This document shows, piece after piece, positions 1-8,531 of a stretch of 64,000 nucleotides of DNA. The DNA is from Granulicella aggregans (GTDB lineage Bacteria; Acidobacteriota; Terriglobia; Terriglobales; Acidobacteriaceae): contig NZ_JAGSYE010000002.1 in the NCBI RefSeq assembly GCF_025685565.1, positions 434,001 through 498,000 of the forward strand, in the 5' to 3' direction. A model generated the notes under the pieces. That model worked only from the letters and a program-made list of their open reading frames with translations, was not told the origin of the DNA and searched no databases. The first letter of the stretch is position 1. Every line of letters begins with the position of its first letter. A program made the position numbers and the translations under genes.

Positions 1-4
1 TTCG

Positions 5-1006
5 ATGCCTGTGAACCGGGTAAGCGGCGTCGGCATCATCGATTTCGTGCCAGATTCCTCCGCCTCAAGTGAAGGCAGACTCTTCCGCGCCGACGGCTAC
101 GTCATGCTAATCCCAGCCGCGATAGGAGCGACCTTCGCCCCGCCACTCAAGTCTCTAGACGATCTCCATACCAACCAGTGGATTCGCTACCACGGCACGC
201 AGCGCCCGGACGGTGTCGTCGTACTTGATAAGGCGGAGTTTTCGCCGAACACCATCAACCATCGCGAAGACGACCTACGTGCGAAGACCGACTACGATCC
301 TGCCGTGATTGACAAGGGCGACGCGCAGAGCGGCGTCTCCAAAGTCTTCCAGGGCAAAGACATCAAGCGACTGCCCGCCTGGCACAATGCCGCGGTTCAG
401 GCACGAGTGGATCGAATCGGCAACAGCCTCGTCCCAGCCTTTCAGAAGGCGCTCCCGGAAGACGACCCGACCCGGATCGACTTCCGCTTCCAACTCATCG
501 ACGAGCCCAAGCACGGCGACTCGTGGTCGATGCCAAGTGGCATCATCCTCGTCCCTTACCAACTCGTCACACGACTACCCTATGACTCGCAGTTGGCCGC
601 AGTTTTGGCCGACAGCATTGCGGAAGTCCTGGAAAAGCAGGACCTCCGCACCATTCCCGCAAAGCACAAGATGCTGGCCGCCAACATAGCTGGAGCGGCG
701 GCCGGTGCCTTCATCCCCGGCGTCGAACTCGCCCCGAGCGTAGCGAACTTCACGGTGGGCCAGTCGATGCGGCAGCATGCCCAACAGCAGAGCGCGCGCG
801 TAAGCCTCTGCCTCCTCCACGATGCGGGGTACGATATCACCCAGGCCCCTATGGCCTGGTGGACCCTCGCAGGCGATCCGAAGGGAGGTCCGCCTCCAAA
901 AGAGATGCCCGATCACAGCTCCTTTCTCTACAGCAGTCTCGGCAGCAGTTGGCGGGTTCCAAATCCGGCTCCCGAGAAGAACCTGTACCTCGCGCTCCAT
1001 CCCTGA
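5..1006 (+). CDS. M48-like (peptidase-fold) protein with degenerate zinc motif; 5' end may lie outside the window
   Basis: The 333-residue product resembles an M48-type (Oma1/BepA-like) peptidase domain in its second half. The stretch SWSMPSGIILVPYQLV at about 173-188 matches the strand that precedes the active-site helix in M48 proteins. The helix itself, QLAAVLADSIAEVLEK at 196-211, aligns with the usual QLAAVLAHEIAHV, but HExxH is replaced by DSIAE at 203-207. Both zinc-binding histidines and the catalytic glutamate are therefore absent, so I infer a catalytically inactive scaffold or binding protein. The frame is open up to the left edge and position 5 may not be the true start. The next gene starts 34 bases downstream on the same strand. 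Confidence 0.6.
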   Translation: MPVNRVSGVGIIDFVPDSSASSEGRLFRADGYVMLIPAAIGATFAPPLKSLDDLHTNQWIRYHGTQRPDGVVVLDKAEFSPNTINHREDDLRAKTDYDPAVIDKGDAQSGVSKVFQGKDIKRLPAWHNAAVQARVDRIGNSLVPAFQKALPEDDPTRIDFRFQLIDEPKHGDSWSMPSGIILVPYQLVTRLPYDSQLAAVLADSIAEVLEKQDLRTIPAKHKMLAANIAGAAAGAFIPGVELAPSVANFTVGQSMRQHAQQQSARVSLCLLHDAGYDITQAPMAWWTLAGDPKGGPPPKEMPDHSSFLYSSLGSSWRVPNPAPEKNLYLALHP

Positions 1007-1040
1007 CCGGCAACTCTTCCAAGGCCGCATCTAACCCAAA

Positions 1041-2216
1041 GTGCCCGATACGCAGGTCTCCAACTTGACGGCAGATCCGACTCCGCAGAGCCTGGCCGCG
1101 CCGCATCCCTACTTCGCCGACCTCTACACCTTCGACTGGTCGAAGGCGTCCTTCGCCATCCCCGCGCTCTGCTGCGTCTCCATTGCGCTCTGTTTAGTTG
1201 CGGGTGTGCTTGTCGGACATCCCGCTGCCGGCCTCATCGCTGGTGGCGGAGCCATGACCATCGGCTTCGGCATCAACCAGCGCATCGCCGACTCTCGCCT
1301 TGCGCCCATGATCTTCGCCACCTTCGCGATGGCCCTCTCCACCCTCGTCGGCATGACCGTAGGCCACCACGGCTACGAGATCCTGATCGCCGCCGGCGTC
1401 TGGAGCTTCGTCTACGGCCTGCTCACCGCGCGCGCCGCGGGCATCGCCTGGGTCGGCCAGCAGGCCGCCGTGACCTTATTCGTCACCTCGGCCTTCCCTG
1501 CCGGCCCGCGCGCCGCTGGGGAACGCGCCCTGCTCATCTTCGCTGGGGGAGCGCTCCAGATCCTTATCACCTCCTGCACTCTCCACCTGATTCCAGAGCT
1601 GAAGACCCAGCTCTTCGAGTTCCACCGCCTCGCCATTCAGGCCCCATTCGAGCAGACCTCCGACTTGCTCTCCCACTCCGACGCCCGCCGTCGGGCGCTA
1701 CACACTCTTCGCGAGATCCCACTCTCGTTGCCACAGCTCTCACACACCGCTGGGTTCGCCTATGCCCTCCGCCTCACCGTTACGGTCGTTCTCTCTGCCG
1801 AAGCGTATCGCCGCCTCGGGATCGAATCAGGCTACTGGATTCCCATGACCGCCCTCCTCGTACAGAAGCCTGCCTTCTTCGAGACCTTTGTCCGCGCCCT
1901 GATGCGCATCGGCGGAACGCTTGCCGGGGCCGTGCTGTCGACCTTCGCCCTGGCCCACCTGCATCCGGATCCGCTCGTGCTGGCGATCCTGGCGACACTG
2001 GCTGCCTTCCTTGGTTATGTCACGAATTCCGTCAACTACGCGCTCTTCTCGACCTGCCTGACCTCGTACATCGTCTTCCTGCTCTCGCTGAACGCGCTGC
2101 CCGGCCCGGTCATCGCGCACCGCCGGGCTCTCTGCACGATTGCCGGTGGTGTGATCGCCCTGGTCATTCACCTCGACGCGCTTCGCCGCCACCGCGACCA
2201 GCCCACAACGACATAA
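1041..2216 (+). CDS. FUSC family inner-membrane protein (aromatic compound exporter-like)
   Basis: The 391-residue protein has two blocks of four to six hydrophobic helices (about 40-185 and 245-380) separated by a soluble segment with HRLAIQAPFEQTSDLL. The second block contains YRRLGIESGYWIPMTALLV and VRALMRIGGTLAGAV, the signature of the FUSC/FUSC_2 domain found in fusaric acid resistance and YccS/AaeB-type pumps (SGYW followed by a T-R-GT-G element). The start is GTG. Family members export weak aromatic acids or similar toxic compounds across the inner membrane; the substrate here cannot be told. It is shorter than AaeB (about 650 residues) and lacks an adjacent membrane-fusion gene. Confidence 0.75.
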   Translation: MPDTQVSNLTADPTPQSLAAPHPYFADLYTFDWSKASFAIPALCCVSIALCLVAGVLVGHPAAGLIAGGGAMTIGFGINQRIADSRLAPMIFATFAMALSTLVGMTVGHHGYEILIAAGVWSFVYGLLTARAAGIAWVGQQAAVTLFVTSAFPAGPRAAGERALLIFAGGALQILITSCTLHLIPELKTQLFEFHRLAIQAPFEQTSDLLSHSDARRRALHTLREIPLSLPQLSHTAGFAYALRLTVTVVLSAEAYRRLGIESGYWIPMTALLVQKPAFFETFVRALMRIGGTLAGAVLSTFALAHLHPDPLVLAILATLAAFLGYVTNSVNYALFSTCLTSYIVFLLSLNALPGPVIAHRRALCTIAGGVIALVIHLDALRRHRDQPTTT

Positions 2217-2294
2217 GACCATTTCCATTCCGAAGACAAATTCATCCCCAACTGGCGCAGTTGTTCGTGTACTCTCTGCGTCGGGGAGACAAGA

Positions 2295-3083
2295 ATGCGT
2301 TCACTGCGATCCGTTTCGATTCCTCTCGCGCTCGGAGCACTTGGCCTGTCCGTCTCCGTCTGCGCGTCCGGCCAGGCGCAGCAATCAGCCGTATCCAACG
2401 TGCCGCGCGACTATGCCGGCGTACAAGTTCGTATCCCGGGCGTCTTCGTAACGCCCGTCCCAGGCGCGCCGTTTGCCGCCAAGGTGGACATCTTCTCCAC
2501 CCAGCTTCTCGCCAACGGAGAGACCGAAGTACGCACGACGGTCAACCGTATCGCTCGCGACTCCTCCGGCCGAATCCACAACGAACGGCGGCGGCTTGTC
2601 CCGCCCGGCCACGTTGGCGACCCCGTATTAAGCGAGACCCACCTCTACGACCCGGCAACCCGCCTCAATGTCTGGATGAATCCCTTCACTCATGTCGCGC
2701 GCGAGATGGTTTCGCGCGCTCCCGTAGCAATTCCCCAGGCATCGGCCGCGACGGGCGGGGTGAAGATGGGATCCGGACAGGGAACTTCCGGCGTCACCCA
2801 GGAAGACCTTGGCACGAAGTCGCTAAACGGACTGGAGCTGAAGGGATCCAGAAAGTCCCGCACCGTCACGAAAGAGTTGAGTGGGACAGGCAAGCCGGTC
2901 GTGGTCGTCGACGAGTACTGGTACTCGCCCGAGCTGTCCATTTACGTTATCGTGCGCCACGAGGACCCGCGCACAGGAGAGCAACGGGTGGTCGTAAGCG
3001 AGGTCGACCGTCGCGAACCCAATCCCGATCTCTTCGCGGTCCCCTCCAACTTCAAGATCGCTGATGAGACCCCTGTCGAGTAG
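2295..3083 (+). CDS. Secreted hypothetical protein
   Basis: The 262-residue product starts with a clear Sec signal peptide (MRSLRS followed by a hydrophobic core ending CASGQAQQ). The mature part is soluble, with no membrane helix. It contains repeated statements of modified strands (EVRTTVNRIARDSSGRI, YWYSPELSIYVIVRHEDPRTGEQ) that suggest a beta-rich outer-membrane-assembly or MucB/LolA-like fold. This type of protein is common and unnamed in acidobacteria and I do not recognise a family. A short gap separates it from the FUSC gene; it could be co-transcribed. Function unknown. Confidence 0.75.
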   Translation: MRSLRSVSIPLALGALGLSVSVCASGQAQQSAVSNVPRDYAGVQVRIPGVFVTPVPGAPFAAKVDIFSTQLLANGETEVRTTVNRIARDSSGRIHNERRRLVPPGHVGDPVLSETHLYDPATRLNVWMNPFTHVAREMVSRAPVAIPQASAATGGVKMGSGQGTSGVTQEDLGTKSLNGLELKGSRKSRTVTKELSGTGKPVVVVDEYWYSPELSIYVIVRHEDPRTGEQRVVVSEVDRREPNPDLFAVPSNFKIADETPVE

Positions 3084-3156
3084 AAGCCGTGCAGCCGGGC
3101 GTGACTGGGCCGGAAATACCGTATTTTTCCTCCATAAGCTGGTAAACTAAAGAGCT

Positions 3157-4806
3157 GTGACTTCCCCTGCCAGCCTCGCTATTCAACCCACCGAAACCCC
3201 TGCCGCAACTCGCCCCAAAGTAGGCTTCGTCTCCCTCGGCTGTCCCAAGAACCTGGTCGACTCCGAGGTGATGATGGGCATGCTCCACCACAACGGAGCC
3301 CAGCTCACGCCCGAGGCTGAAGACGCCGACATCATCGTCGTGAACACGTGCAGCTTCATCGACTCCGCCAAGCAGGAGTCCGTCAATACCATCCTCGAGA
3401 TGGCGAAGCACAAGCTGGCCGCGGGAGGCAAAGCCCGCCGTCTCATCGTCGCCGGCTGCCTGGTCGAGCGCTACCGCGATGAGATCCAGAAGAACATCCC
3501 TGAAGTGGACGCCGTCGTAGGTACTGGCGAACTGGAAGCGATTCTCGCCGCCGCCGGACTGACGCCCACCGGCCATGCGAACAACTCGCCCTTCAATATC
3601 CTGCCGCAAAATTCAGAGCTGGTGAGCCGCGCCCCCAGCGCCGTCCACCAGCACTCCCACCCGACGGAGATCGGCGCGCAGCTCATAGCCGAAGGTTCGA
3701 TTGAGACAGAAGCAGAGGACGCGTCCTCGACCGCTACACCCTACACCCTGTCCCCTACACCCTCCCGCCCCGAAGGCGCCGCCCGCGAACAGTCCGGTCG
3801 CTTCTCCCGCGAAGCCTGGGACGGTGCAGTCTCCACGCTCCCCGAGTACCTCTACTCCGACGAGACTCCGCGCATCCTGACGACTCCCCGCGCGTCCGCC
3901 TACATCAAGATCGCTGAGGGCTGCGATCACCCCTGCACCTTCTGCATCATCCCGCAGCTAAGGGGGAAGTTCCGGTCGCGCCGCATGGGGTCGATCGTCG
4001 CTGAGGCCCAGAACCTCATCGCGCAGGGTGTGCGCGAGATCACCCTCATAGGCCAGGACACCACCTGCTACGGCGAAGACCTTGGCTTGAAGGACGGTCT
4101 CGCGCAGCTTCTCGACGCCCTCGCCGTTCTTCCCGGCCTGCGCTGGCTCCGCTTCCTCTACACCTATCCGAACAAGGTCACCACGCGCCTGCTCGAGACC
4201 ATGGCGAAGCACGACAACATCGCCAAGTATCTCGACGTGCCGCTGCAACACGCCAGCCCTGCTGTTCTGAAGATCATGAAGCGGGGCGGCAACGCCCAGA
4301 TCTTCCTCGACCTCATTGCGAAGGCCCGGCGCATCGTCCCCGGCATCGTCATCCGCACCTCGTTTATCGTCGGCTTCCCCGGCGAGACCGAGGCTGATTT
4401 CGAACTTCTCTGCGACTTCGTCCGCCAAGCCGAGATTGACTGGCTAGGCGTCTTCACCTACTCCGATGAAGAGGGTGCAGCGGCATTTGAGTTAGCGCCA
4501 GAGCTGAGGGTCCCGAAGCGCACCATCGAAGCCCGCCGCCGCAAGCTGATGAAGCTTCAGCAAAAGATCAGCACAAAGAGCAAAGCCGCATGGGTAGGCC
4601 GCGAGATCGATCTCCTCGTTGAAGGTCCATCGGAGGAGACCGATCTATTATGGCAGGGACGAACGCCGCTCCATGCGCCGGAGATCGACGGCAAGGTGCT
4701 CATCAATGACTTTGGGCCGCATGAAGAGCTGGTGCCCGGAACGTTTTATCGTGCGGAGATTACCGAGTCGCATGACTACGATGTGGTCGCCCGCATTCTC
4801 GAATAG
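3157..4806 (+). CDS. rimO: RimO, ribosomal protein S12 methylthiotransferase with an unusual insert
   Basis: RimO is a radical-SAM enzyme that adds a methylthio group to an aspartate of ribosomal protein S12. Visible features: the UPF0004 domain with GCPKN (C29), NTCSF (C65) and AGCLV (C101) that holds the auxiliary cluster; the radical-SAM motif C256-x3-C260-x2-C263 in EGCDHPCTFCIIPQLRG; and a C-terminal TRAM domain. At 549 residues it is about 100 longer than typical RimO. The excess is a low-complexity insert between the two domains (about 138-235), part of which is encoded by a CCCTACACCCT-type DNA repeat at 3734-3763. The start is GTG, only nine bases after a TAAACT -10-like box, so the message may be leaderless. 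Confidence 0.93.
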   Translation: MTSPASLAIQPTETPAATRPKVGFVSLGCPKNLVDSEVMMGMLHHNGAQLTPEAEDADIIVVNTCSFIDSAKQESVNTILEMAKHKLAAGGKARRLIVAGCLVERYRDEIQKNIPEVDAVVGTGELEAILAAAGLTPTGHANNSPFNILPQNSELVSRAPSAVHQHSHPTEIGAQLIAEGSIETEAEDASSTATPYTLSPTPSRPEGAAREQSGRFSREAWDGAVSTLPEYLYSDETPRILTTPRASAYIKIAEGCDHPCTFCIIPQLRGKFRSRRMGSIVAEAQNLIAQGVREITLIGQDTTCYGEDLGLKDGLAQLLDALAVLPGLRWLRFLYTYPNKVTTRLLETMAKHDNIAKYLDVPLQHASPAVLKIMKRGGNAQIFLDLIAKARRIVPGIVIRTSFIVGFPGETEADFELLCDFVRQAEIDWLGVFTYSDEEGAAAFELAPELRVPKRTIEARRRKLMKLQQKISTKSKAAWVGREIDLLVEGPSEETDLLWQGRTPLHAPEIDGKVLINDFGPHEELVPGTFYRAEITESHDYDVVARILE

Positions 4807-4837
4807 CGACTACCTTTCGCCTAGCCCACCCATTTCC

Positions 4838-4870
4838 CTTGTCATCCTTCGCCACAGGCGGAGGATCTGC
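4838..4870 (+). repeat. REP-like palindrome, copy A
   Basis: The segment reads CTTGTCATCCTTCGC, a short loop, then GCGGAGGATCTGC. The ATCCTTCGC and GCGGAGGAT arms pair with one G-T mismatch. The same asymmetrical outer bases (GTCATCC at the left, GGATCTGC at the right) recur at 5257-5288 (inverted), 5388-5451 and 29261-29323, which makes this a dispersed element family rather than a terminator. It sits 32 bases after rimO and 73 bases before the GIY-YIG gene. The DNA in between (4871-4942) is T-rich simple sequence. Confidence 0.7.
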
Positions 4871-4942
4871 TTTTGCTTTTGTTCTTGCCGTTGCTGTTGC
4901 CCTTCGCCTTTACTCCTTTTGCAAGCGGCGCTACCCTTCCCC

Positions 4943-5304
4943 ATGCCCCACGAGCACGAATACTTCGTATACATCCTGGCCAGCCGCTCGCGGACGCTTT
5001 ACGTCGGGGTGACCAACAATCAGATTCTTCGCATCTTGCAACATCGACAAGGTAAGGCCGACACCTTCACCGCAAGATATAAGATCACGCGCCTTGTCTA
5101 CTTCAGCGCTTCGGATACATCGACAGGGCGATTGCACGCGAGAAGTACTTGAAGCACTTCACTCGGCAGGAGAAGATCGCACGGATCGAAGTGGCCAACC
5201 CTGCATGGGAAGACTTGGCCGCTGATTTGTTCCCGACCCCGAACGGAAGAGTGCAACAGCAGATCCTCCGCTTCGCGAAGGATGACAAGGGGAGAGTGGG
5301 GTGA
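4943..5304 (+). pseudogene. GIY-YIG endonuclease, single frameshift
   Basis: The reading begins MPHEHEYFVYILASRSRTLY and continues VGVTNNQI..QHRQGKADTFTARYKITRLVYF, the N-terminal half of the small UPF0213-like GIY-YIG nucleases (VYI and YVG are the two name-giving motifs). At about 5104 one base is missing; in the next frame the family continues as QRFGYIDRAIAREKYLKHF, RQEKIARIEVANPAWEDL, and ends QQQILRFAKDDKGRVG at 5302-5304. Both halves match the family end to end, so this is one gene of about 120 codons with a 1-base deletion, or a sequencing error. Its last codons (ILRFAKDDK) are themselves the inverted copy B of the flanking palindrome family. Confidence 0.75.
5257..5288 (-). repeat. 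REP-like palindrome, copy B, inside the GIY-YIG 3' end
   Basis: Read on the minus strand this is CTTGTCATCCTTCGC, then gaa, then GCGGAGGATCTGC, identical in its arms to copy A. It lies within the coding end of the GIY-YIG gene and encodes QQQILRFAKDDK on the plus strand. Its orientation is opposite to copies A and C, which flank the gene. Confidence 0.7.
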
Positions 5305-5387
5305 CAGGGACAGAGAAGATGGCCATAAGGACTACCTCTTCCTCCTTGCCAAACCCACCGTTCTAGTCTTTCGACACTCTCGTACCA

Positions 5388-5451
5388 CTTGTCATCCTTC
5401 GAGGCAGAAACCACAGTTCCATTGCGATTCGCGGCCTCGGAGGATCTGCTG
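5388..5451 (+). repeat. REP-like palindrome, copy C
   Basis: The outer bases CTTGTCATCCTTCGAGGC and GCCTCGGAGGATCTGC are as in copy A, but the stem is extended by GAGGC/GCCTC and the loop is about 30 bases. It lies in the intergenic space between the GIY-YIG remnant and the end of the convergent DUF885 gene. Confidence 0.65.
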
Positions 5452-5493
5452 CTCGCTCTTGTTGTTACTCGTATCGAATCAAGGAAGGACCTC

Positions 5494-7248
5494 TCATTTA
5501 CCCTTCTGCGCTGCGATCCACTCGTTCGTCCGCGCATCGAGCAGATCCAGCGGCAAACTCCCGCCATTCAGCATCTCGTCATGGAACGTCCGAATGTCGA
5601 ACTTCGGACCCAGCTCAGTCTTCGCCCGCTCGCGTAGCTCGCGAAACTTCAACTGCCCCAGCTTGTACGCCAGAGCCTGTCCCGGCCATGCGATGTACCT
5701 GTCCGTCTCCGACTGGATCGTCGGCTCATCCACCGAGCCGCTCTTGCGCATGAACTCGACCACCTGATCCCGCGTCCATCCCTTCGAGTGAATCCCGGTA
5801 TCTACCACCAGCCGCACCGCGCGGAACAGCTCGCTCGAAAGCCGTCCATAGTCGCTCACAGGGTCCTGATAGAAGCCTACCTCCTTGCCTAACTGCTCCG
5901 CATAAAGCGCCCATCCCTCCGCATAGCCGGAGTTGCCGTTGTGCAGCCGGAACTTCGGCAGCCCGGTCAACGTCTGCGCTACCGAAAGCTGCATGTGGTG
6001 GCCCGGAATTCCCTCGTGATACGCCGTCGCCTCGTCGTCGATCAGAGTGCGCTTCTCATAGTCCGACGTCGCCACGCTCACCCGTCCCGGCCGCTTCCCA
6101 TCCGGAGTACCGGTCTGGTAGTGCGTCGCCATCGCCGACTGGAACGCAGGGATCGCCTCCACCGTCACCGGAGCTCCAGGAATGAAAGTGAACAGCTCCG
6201 GTAGTTTCGGCTGCATCTGCGCGATGTATTTTCTGTAGTCCTCCAGAATCTGCTCGGAGGAGGTGGGCTTGTACTTCGGGTTTGTCTTCAGCGACTCACG
6301 AAACGTAGCCAGGTCCGCAAAGCCTTCTTTCTTTGCGATGACCAGCATATCCGCCTCGATGCGATCGATCTCCCGCAGCCCAAGCTGATGGATCGCATCC
6401 GGCGTCATCGTGCTGATGGTCGTCCGGCTGCGGATATTGTTGGCATAACGCGCCTCGCCACCCGGCAACGAAGTCACCGACAACGTTGTGCGTCCGTGCG
6501 GCGCGTAGTCTTTCGCGATGAATGCCGAGAATTGCTTGTACGCCGGCAGCACCTCGTTATTGACCGCGTCCGTAATCTCTTGGGTCAGCTTCGCCTTGTC
6601 GGCATCCGAAAAGCTCGCCGGAAACTTCTTCAGCGGAAGCAGGAACGGGTCGGCCGCAATAATCCCAGAGCACTGCGCCGGCACCTTCTCCAACAGAAAC
6701 TTCACCGGCATCAGGTTGTCCTTCATCCCCGCTCGCAGCACCTCTTCGGTCTGCGTAAACACTCGCGGTATCTGATGCAGCCGCGCGATGTAATCCTCAT
6801 AATGCTTTACCGAATCGAGTGGGACCGCGAGCGGAAGGTCGGCTAGCCCGGTGTGGGGGCCATCCATCTGCGAGACCGGCATCTCGTACTCTTTGAAGCT
6901 GTAGTTTGCCATCGCCTGTTCCAGCGAGCGCTGCATCAGCTCGTGCGAGAGCACATCCTGCTCTGCGAACCCGTCCGTCGAGATCGCCTTCAGCCGTGCG
7001 AGATATGCTTCGTTCTCCTTCTCGCGCCGCGCTACTTCGGCAAGCGAGACATCGTTCAGCTTGTCGTTGTATCGGTAGTCGCCAAACGCCGTAGCTCGTT
7101 CCGGGCTCGCCTTCAACCCCGCTTCGTACCACTCCTCAAAGAGAGCGTTCTGAGACGCAAGCCGCGTTGTGGCAGAATTCTGGGCGAAGGACATAGAAGC
7201 GGTGGCAAAGGACACACCCAGGACGACGGCAGAGAGGAAGGATCGCAT
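5494..7248 (-). CDS. DUF885 family secreted peptidase-like protein
   Basis: The 584-residue protein starts with a signal peptide (MRSFLSAVVLGVSFATASMSFAQ) and is therefore exported. The rest matches DUF885: the metal-site helix HEGIPGHHMQ at 411-420, followed by GYAEGWALYAEQLG, and a long helical N-terminal domain. The HExxxHH-type motif and the downstream glutamate suggest a zinc-dependent carboxypeptidase-like enzyme, as inferred for the family. It is transcribed leftward and ends in the repeat-rich region behind the GIY-YIG remnant; the divergent space to the next gene is short. No partner gene is obvious. Confidence 0.85.
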   Translation of the reverse strand: MRSFLSAVVLGVSFATASMSFAQNSATTRLASQNALFEEWYEAGLKASPERATAFGDYRYNDKLNDVSLAEVARREKENEAYLARLKAISTDGFAEQDVLSHELMQRSLEQAMANYSFKEYEMPVSQMDGPHTGLADLPLAVPLDSVKHYEDYIARLHQIPRVFTQTEEVLRAGMKDNLMPVKFLLEKVPAQCSGIIAADPFLLPLKKFPASFSDADKAKLTQEITDAVNNEVLPAYKQFSAFIAKDYAPHGRTTLSVTSLPGGEARYANNIRSRTTISTMTPDAIHQLGLREIDRIEADMLVIAKKEGFADLATFRESLKTNPKYKPTSSEQILEDYRKYIAQMQPKLPELFTFIPGAPVTVEAIPAFQSAMATHYQTGTPDGKRPGRVSVATSDYEKRTLIDDEATAYHEGIPGHHMQLSVAQTLTGLPKFRLHNGNSGYAEGWALYAEQLGKEVGFYQDPVSDYGRLSSELFRAVRLVVDTGIHSKGWTRDQVVEFMRKSGSVDEPTIQSETDRYIAWPGQALAYKLGQLKFRELRERAKTELGPKFDIRTFHDEMLNGGSLPLDLLDARTNEWIAAQKGK

Positions 7249-7368
7249 GATGGGATCGTAGCAGCGGTTCTCCTACCGGCGCACCTGTCTTCGCGACGAA
7301 GTTCGCTTCAAGAAAGATGGGCGAACGCCAAAGCGCCCGCCCATCTCGCACATCTGCTGCGCGTGGAT

Positions 7369-8391
7369 TTACTTGCCTACAGTCAGGATCGAGAAGCTTC
7401 CCGGAACCATTGGCGGTCTTGCCGGCTTCTGCCCCGGCTCAACCGGCGGCGCAGCGCCAAACTCTGCGGAGATGAGATACAGCTTGTTCGTCTTCGCGTC
7501 CAGCGTGAGCGTCTTCGCGCGCGGCATCGTTGTCAGGTTCTCTTCGACAGAAAAGCTCGTCGGGCTCTCTTCCTTCACGATCGTCAACGTCCCGTCTCCC
7601 TGTGAGCTGAAGACTTCTTTTGTCTCCGGATTGAAGACCGCGCCATCCGTCCCCTTGCCGATGGGCAACGTCGTGATGATCTTGCCATCCTTCGCGCTCA
7701 GCACCACCATCGCCTGCGGCTCGCGGCATGCCGCAAAGAGGATCTCGTGCCTTGCGTCGATCGCCAGGCCCGCGCATCCATCGCCCTTGCCCTGCAGGTC
7801 AAAGCTGGTCGAGACCGTCATTGTCTTCGCGTCGATGACCGCGACCTTGCCCTTATCCTCAATCGCGACGTAAACATGCCCCTTGCCGTCCGAGACCGCC
7901 TGCTCCGGAGCTCCTCCCAGGTCGATCGTTCCCAGCACCGCCCCATCCTTGGAATCGATCACCGTTGCGTTCGGATCGACATGGCTGAAGATGTACACGC
8001 GGTCGTTGAACTTGTCTGCGAAGATCCCGTCCGGCCGGCCCTTCACGTCAATCGTCTTGATCGGCGCCAGGGTCTTCGCATCCCACATCGCGACCGGGCT
8101 GCTCGACGCAAATCCATGCCCGGAGGCTACGGCAACGCCATGCCCGCTCGTCTTCTCGATCGAACCCGCATACTTCAATGTATCGAGATCGAATACTGCG
8201 ACGGCTCCGTCTGTCCCTATCCTCGGCACGTAAAGCTTCCGGCTCGCCGAGTCCGCATAGACGTAGTCGAAGCCGCCCTCGCCACCCACCTTCGTCGTCG
8301 AAAGCACTTTGTATGGCCACTGCTGCGCAACCCCCTGAACGGCCATCAGCGCAACCGCCGCGCATCCCGCTACGCCAACCAATCGCTTCAT
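7369..8391 (-). CDS. YncE-like secreted beta-propeller protein
   Basis: The 340-residue protein has a signal peptide (MKRLVGVAGCAAVALMAVQGVAQ) and then repeating blades such as RKLYVPRIGTDGAVAVFDLDT, DRVYIFSHVDPNATVIDSKDG and GHVYVAIEDKGKVAVIDAKT. These are typical of YncE/PQQ-like seven-bladed propellers. I chose the ATG at 8391 because GGAGAG lies 7 bases upstream; the in-frame ATG 11 codons earlier has no ribosome-binding site. Such proteins act in the periplasm as binding scaffolds; the ligand is unknown. A proline-rich segment (EPGQKPARPPMVPG) precedes the last strand. Confidence 0.8.
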   Translation of the reverse strand: MKRLVGVAGCAAVALMAVQGVAQQWPYKVLSTTKVGGEGGFDYVYADSASRKLYVPRIGTDGAVAVFDLDTLKYAGSIEKTSGHGVAVASGHGFASSSPVAMWDAKTLAPIKTIDVKGRPDGIFADKFNDRVYIFSHVDPNATVIDSKDGAVLGTIDLGGAPEQAVSDGKGHVYVAIEDKGKVAVIDAKTMTVSTSFDLQGKGDGCAGLAIDARHEILFAACREPQAMVVLSAKDGKIITTLPIGKGTDGAVFNPETKEVFSSQGDGTLTIVKEESPTSFSVEENLTTMPRAKTLTLDAKTNKLYLISAEFGAAPPVEPGQKPARPPMVPGSFSILTVGK

Positions 8392-8531
8392 CTCATGCTC
8401 TCCTTCGCAGGCCATCGAGGACACGCCTGCGTTCCTGAATCCAGTTGCCTGCGGATCTCGCTGCTTGCAGTCAATCTATTCGGCTTTGATTAAGCTCACC
8501 TGAATGCGCCCTCTTCTACAATGAGAGGGTC

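Noticed and set aside
2261-3064. Long plus-strand reading in another frame over the secreted hypothetical gene
   Set aside because: Arginine/proline-rich translation without domain or start; it is the shifted frame of the gene at 2295-3083, which has a signal peptide and normal composition.
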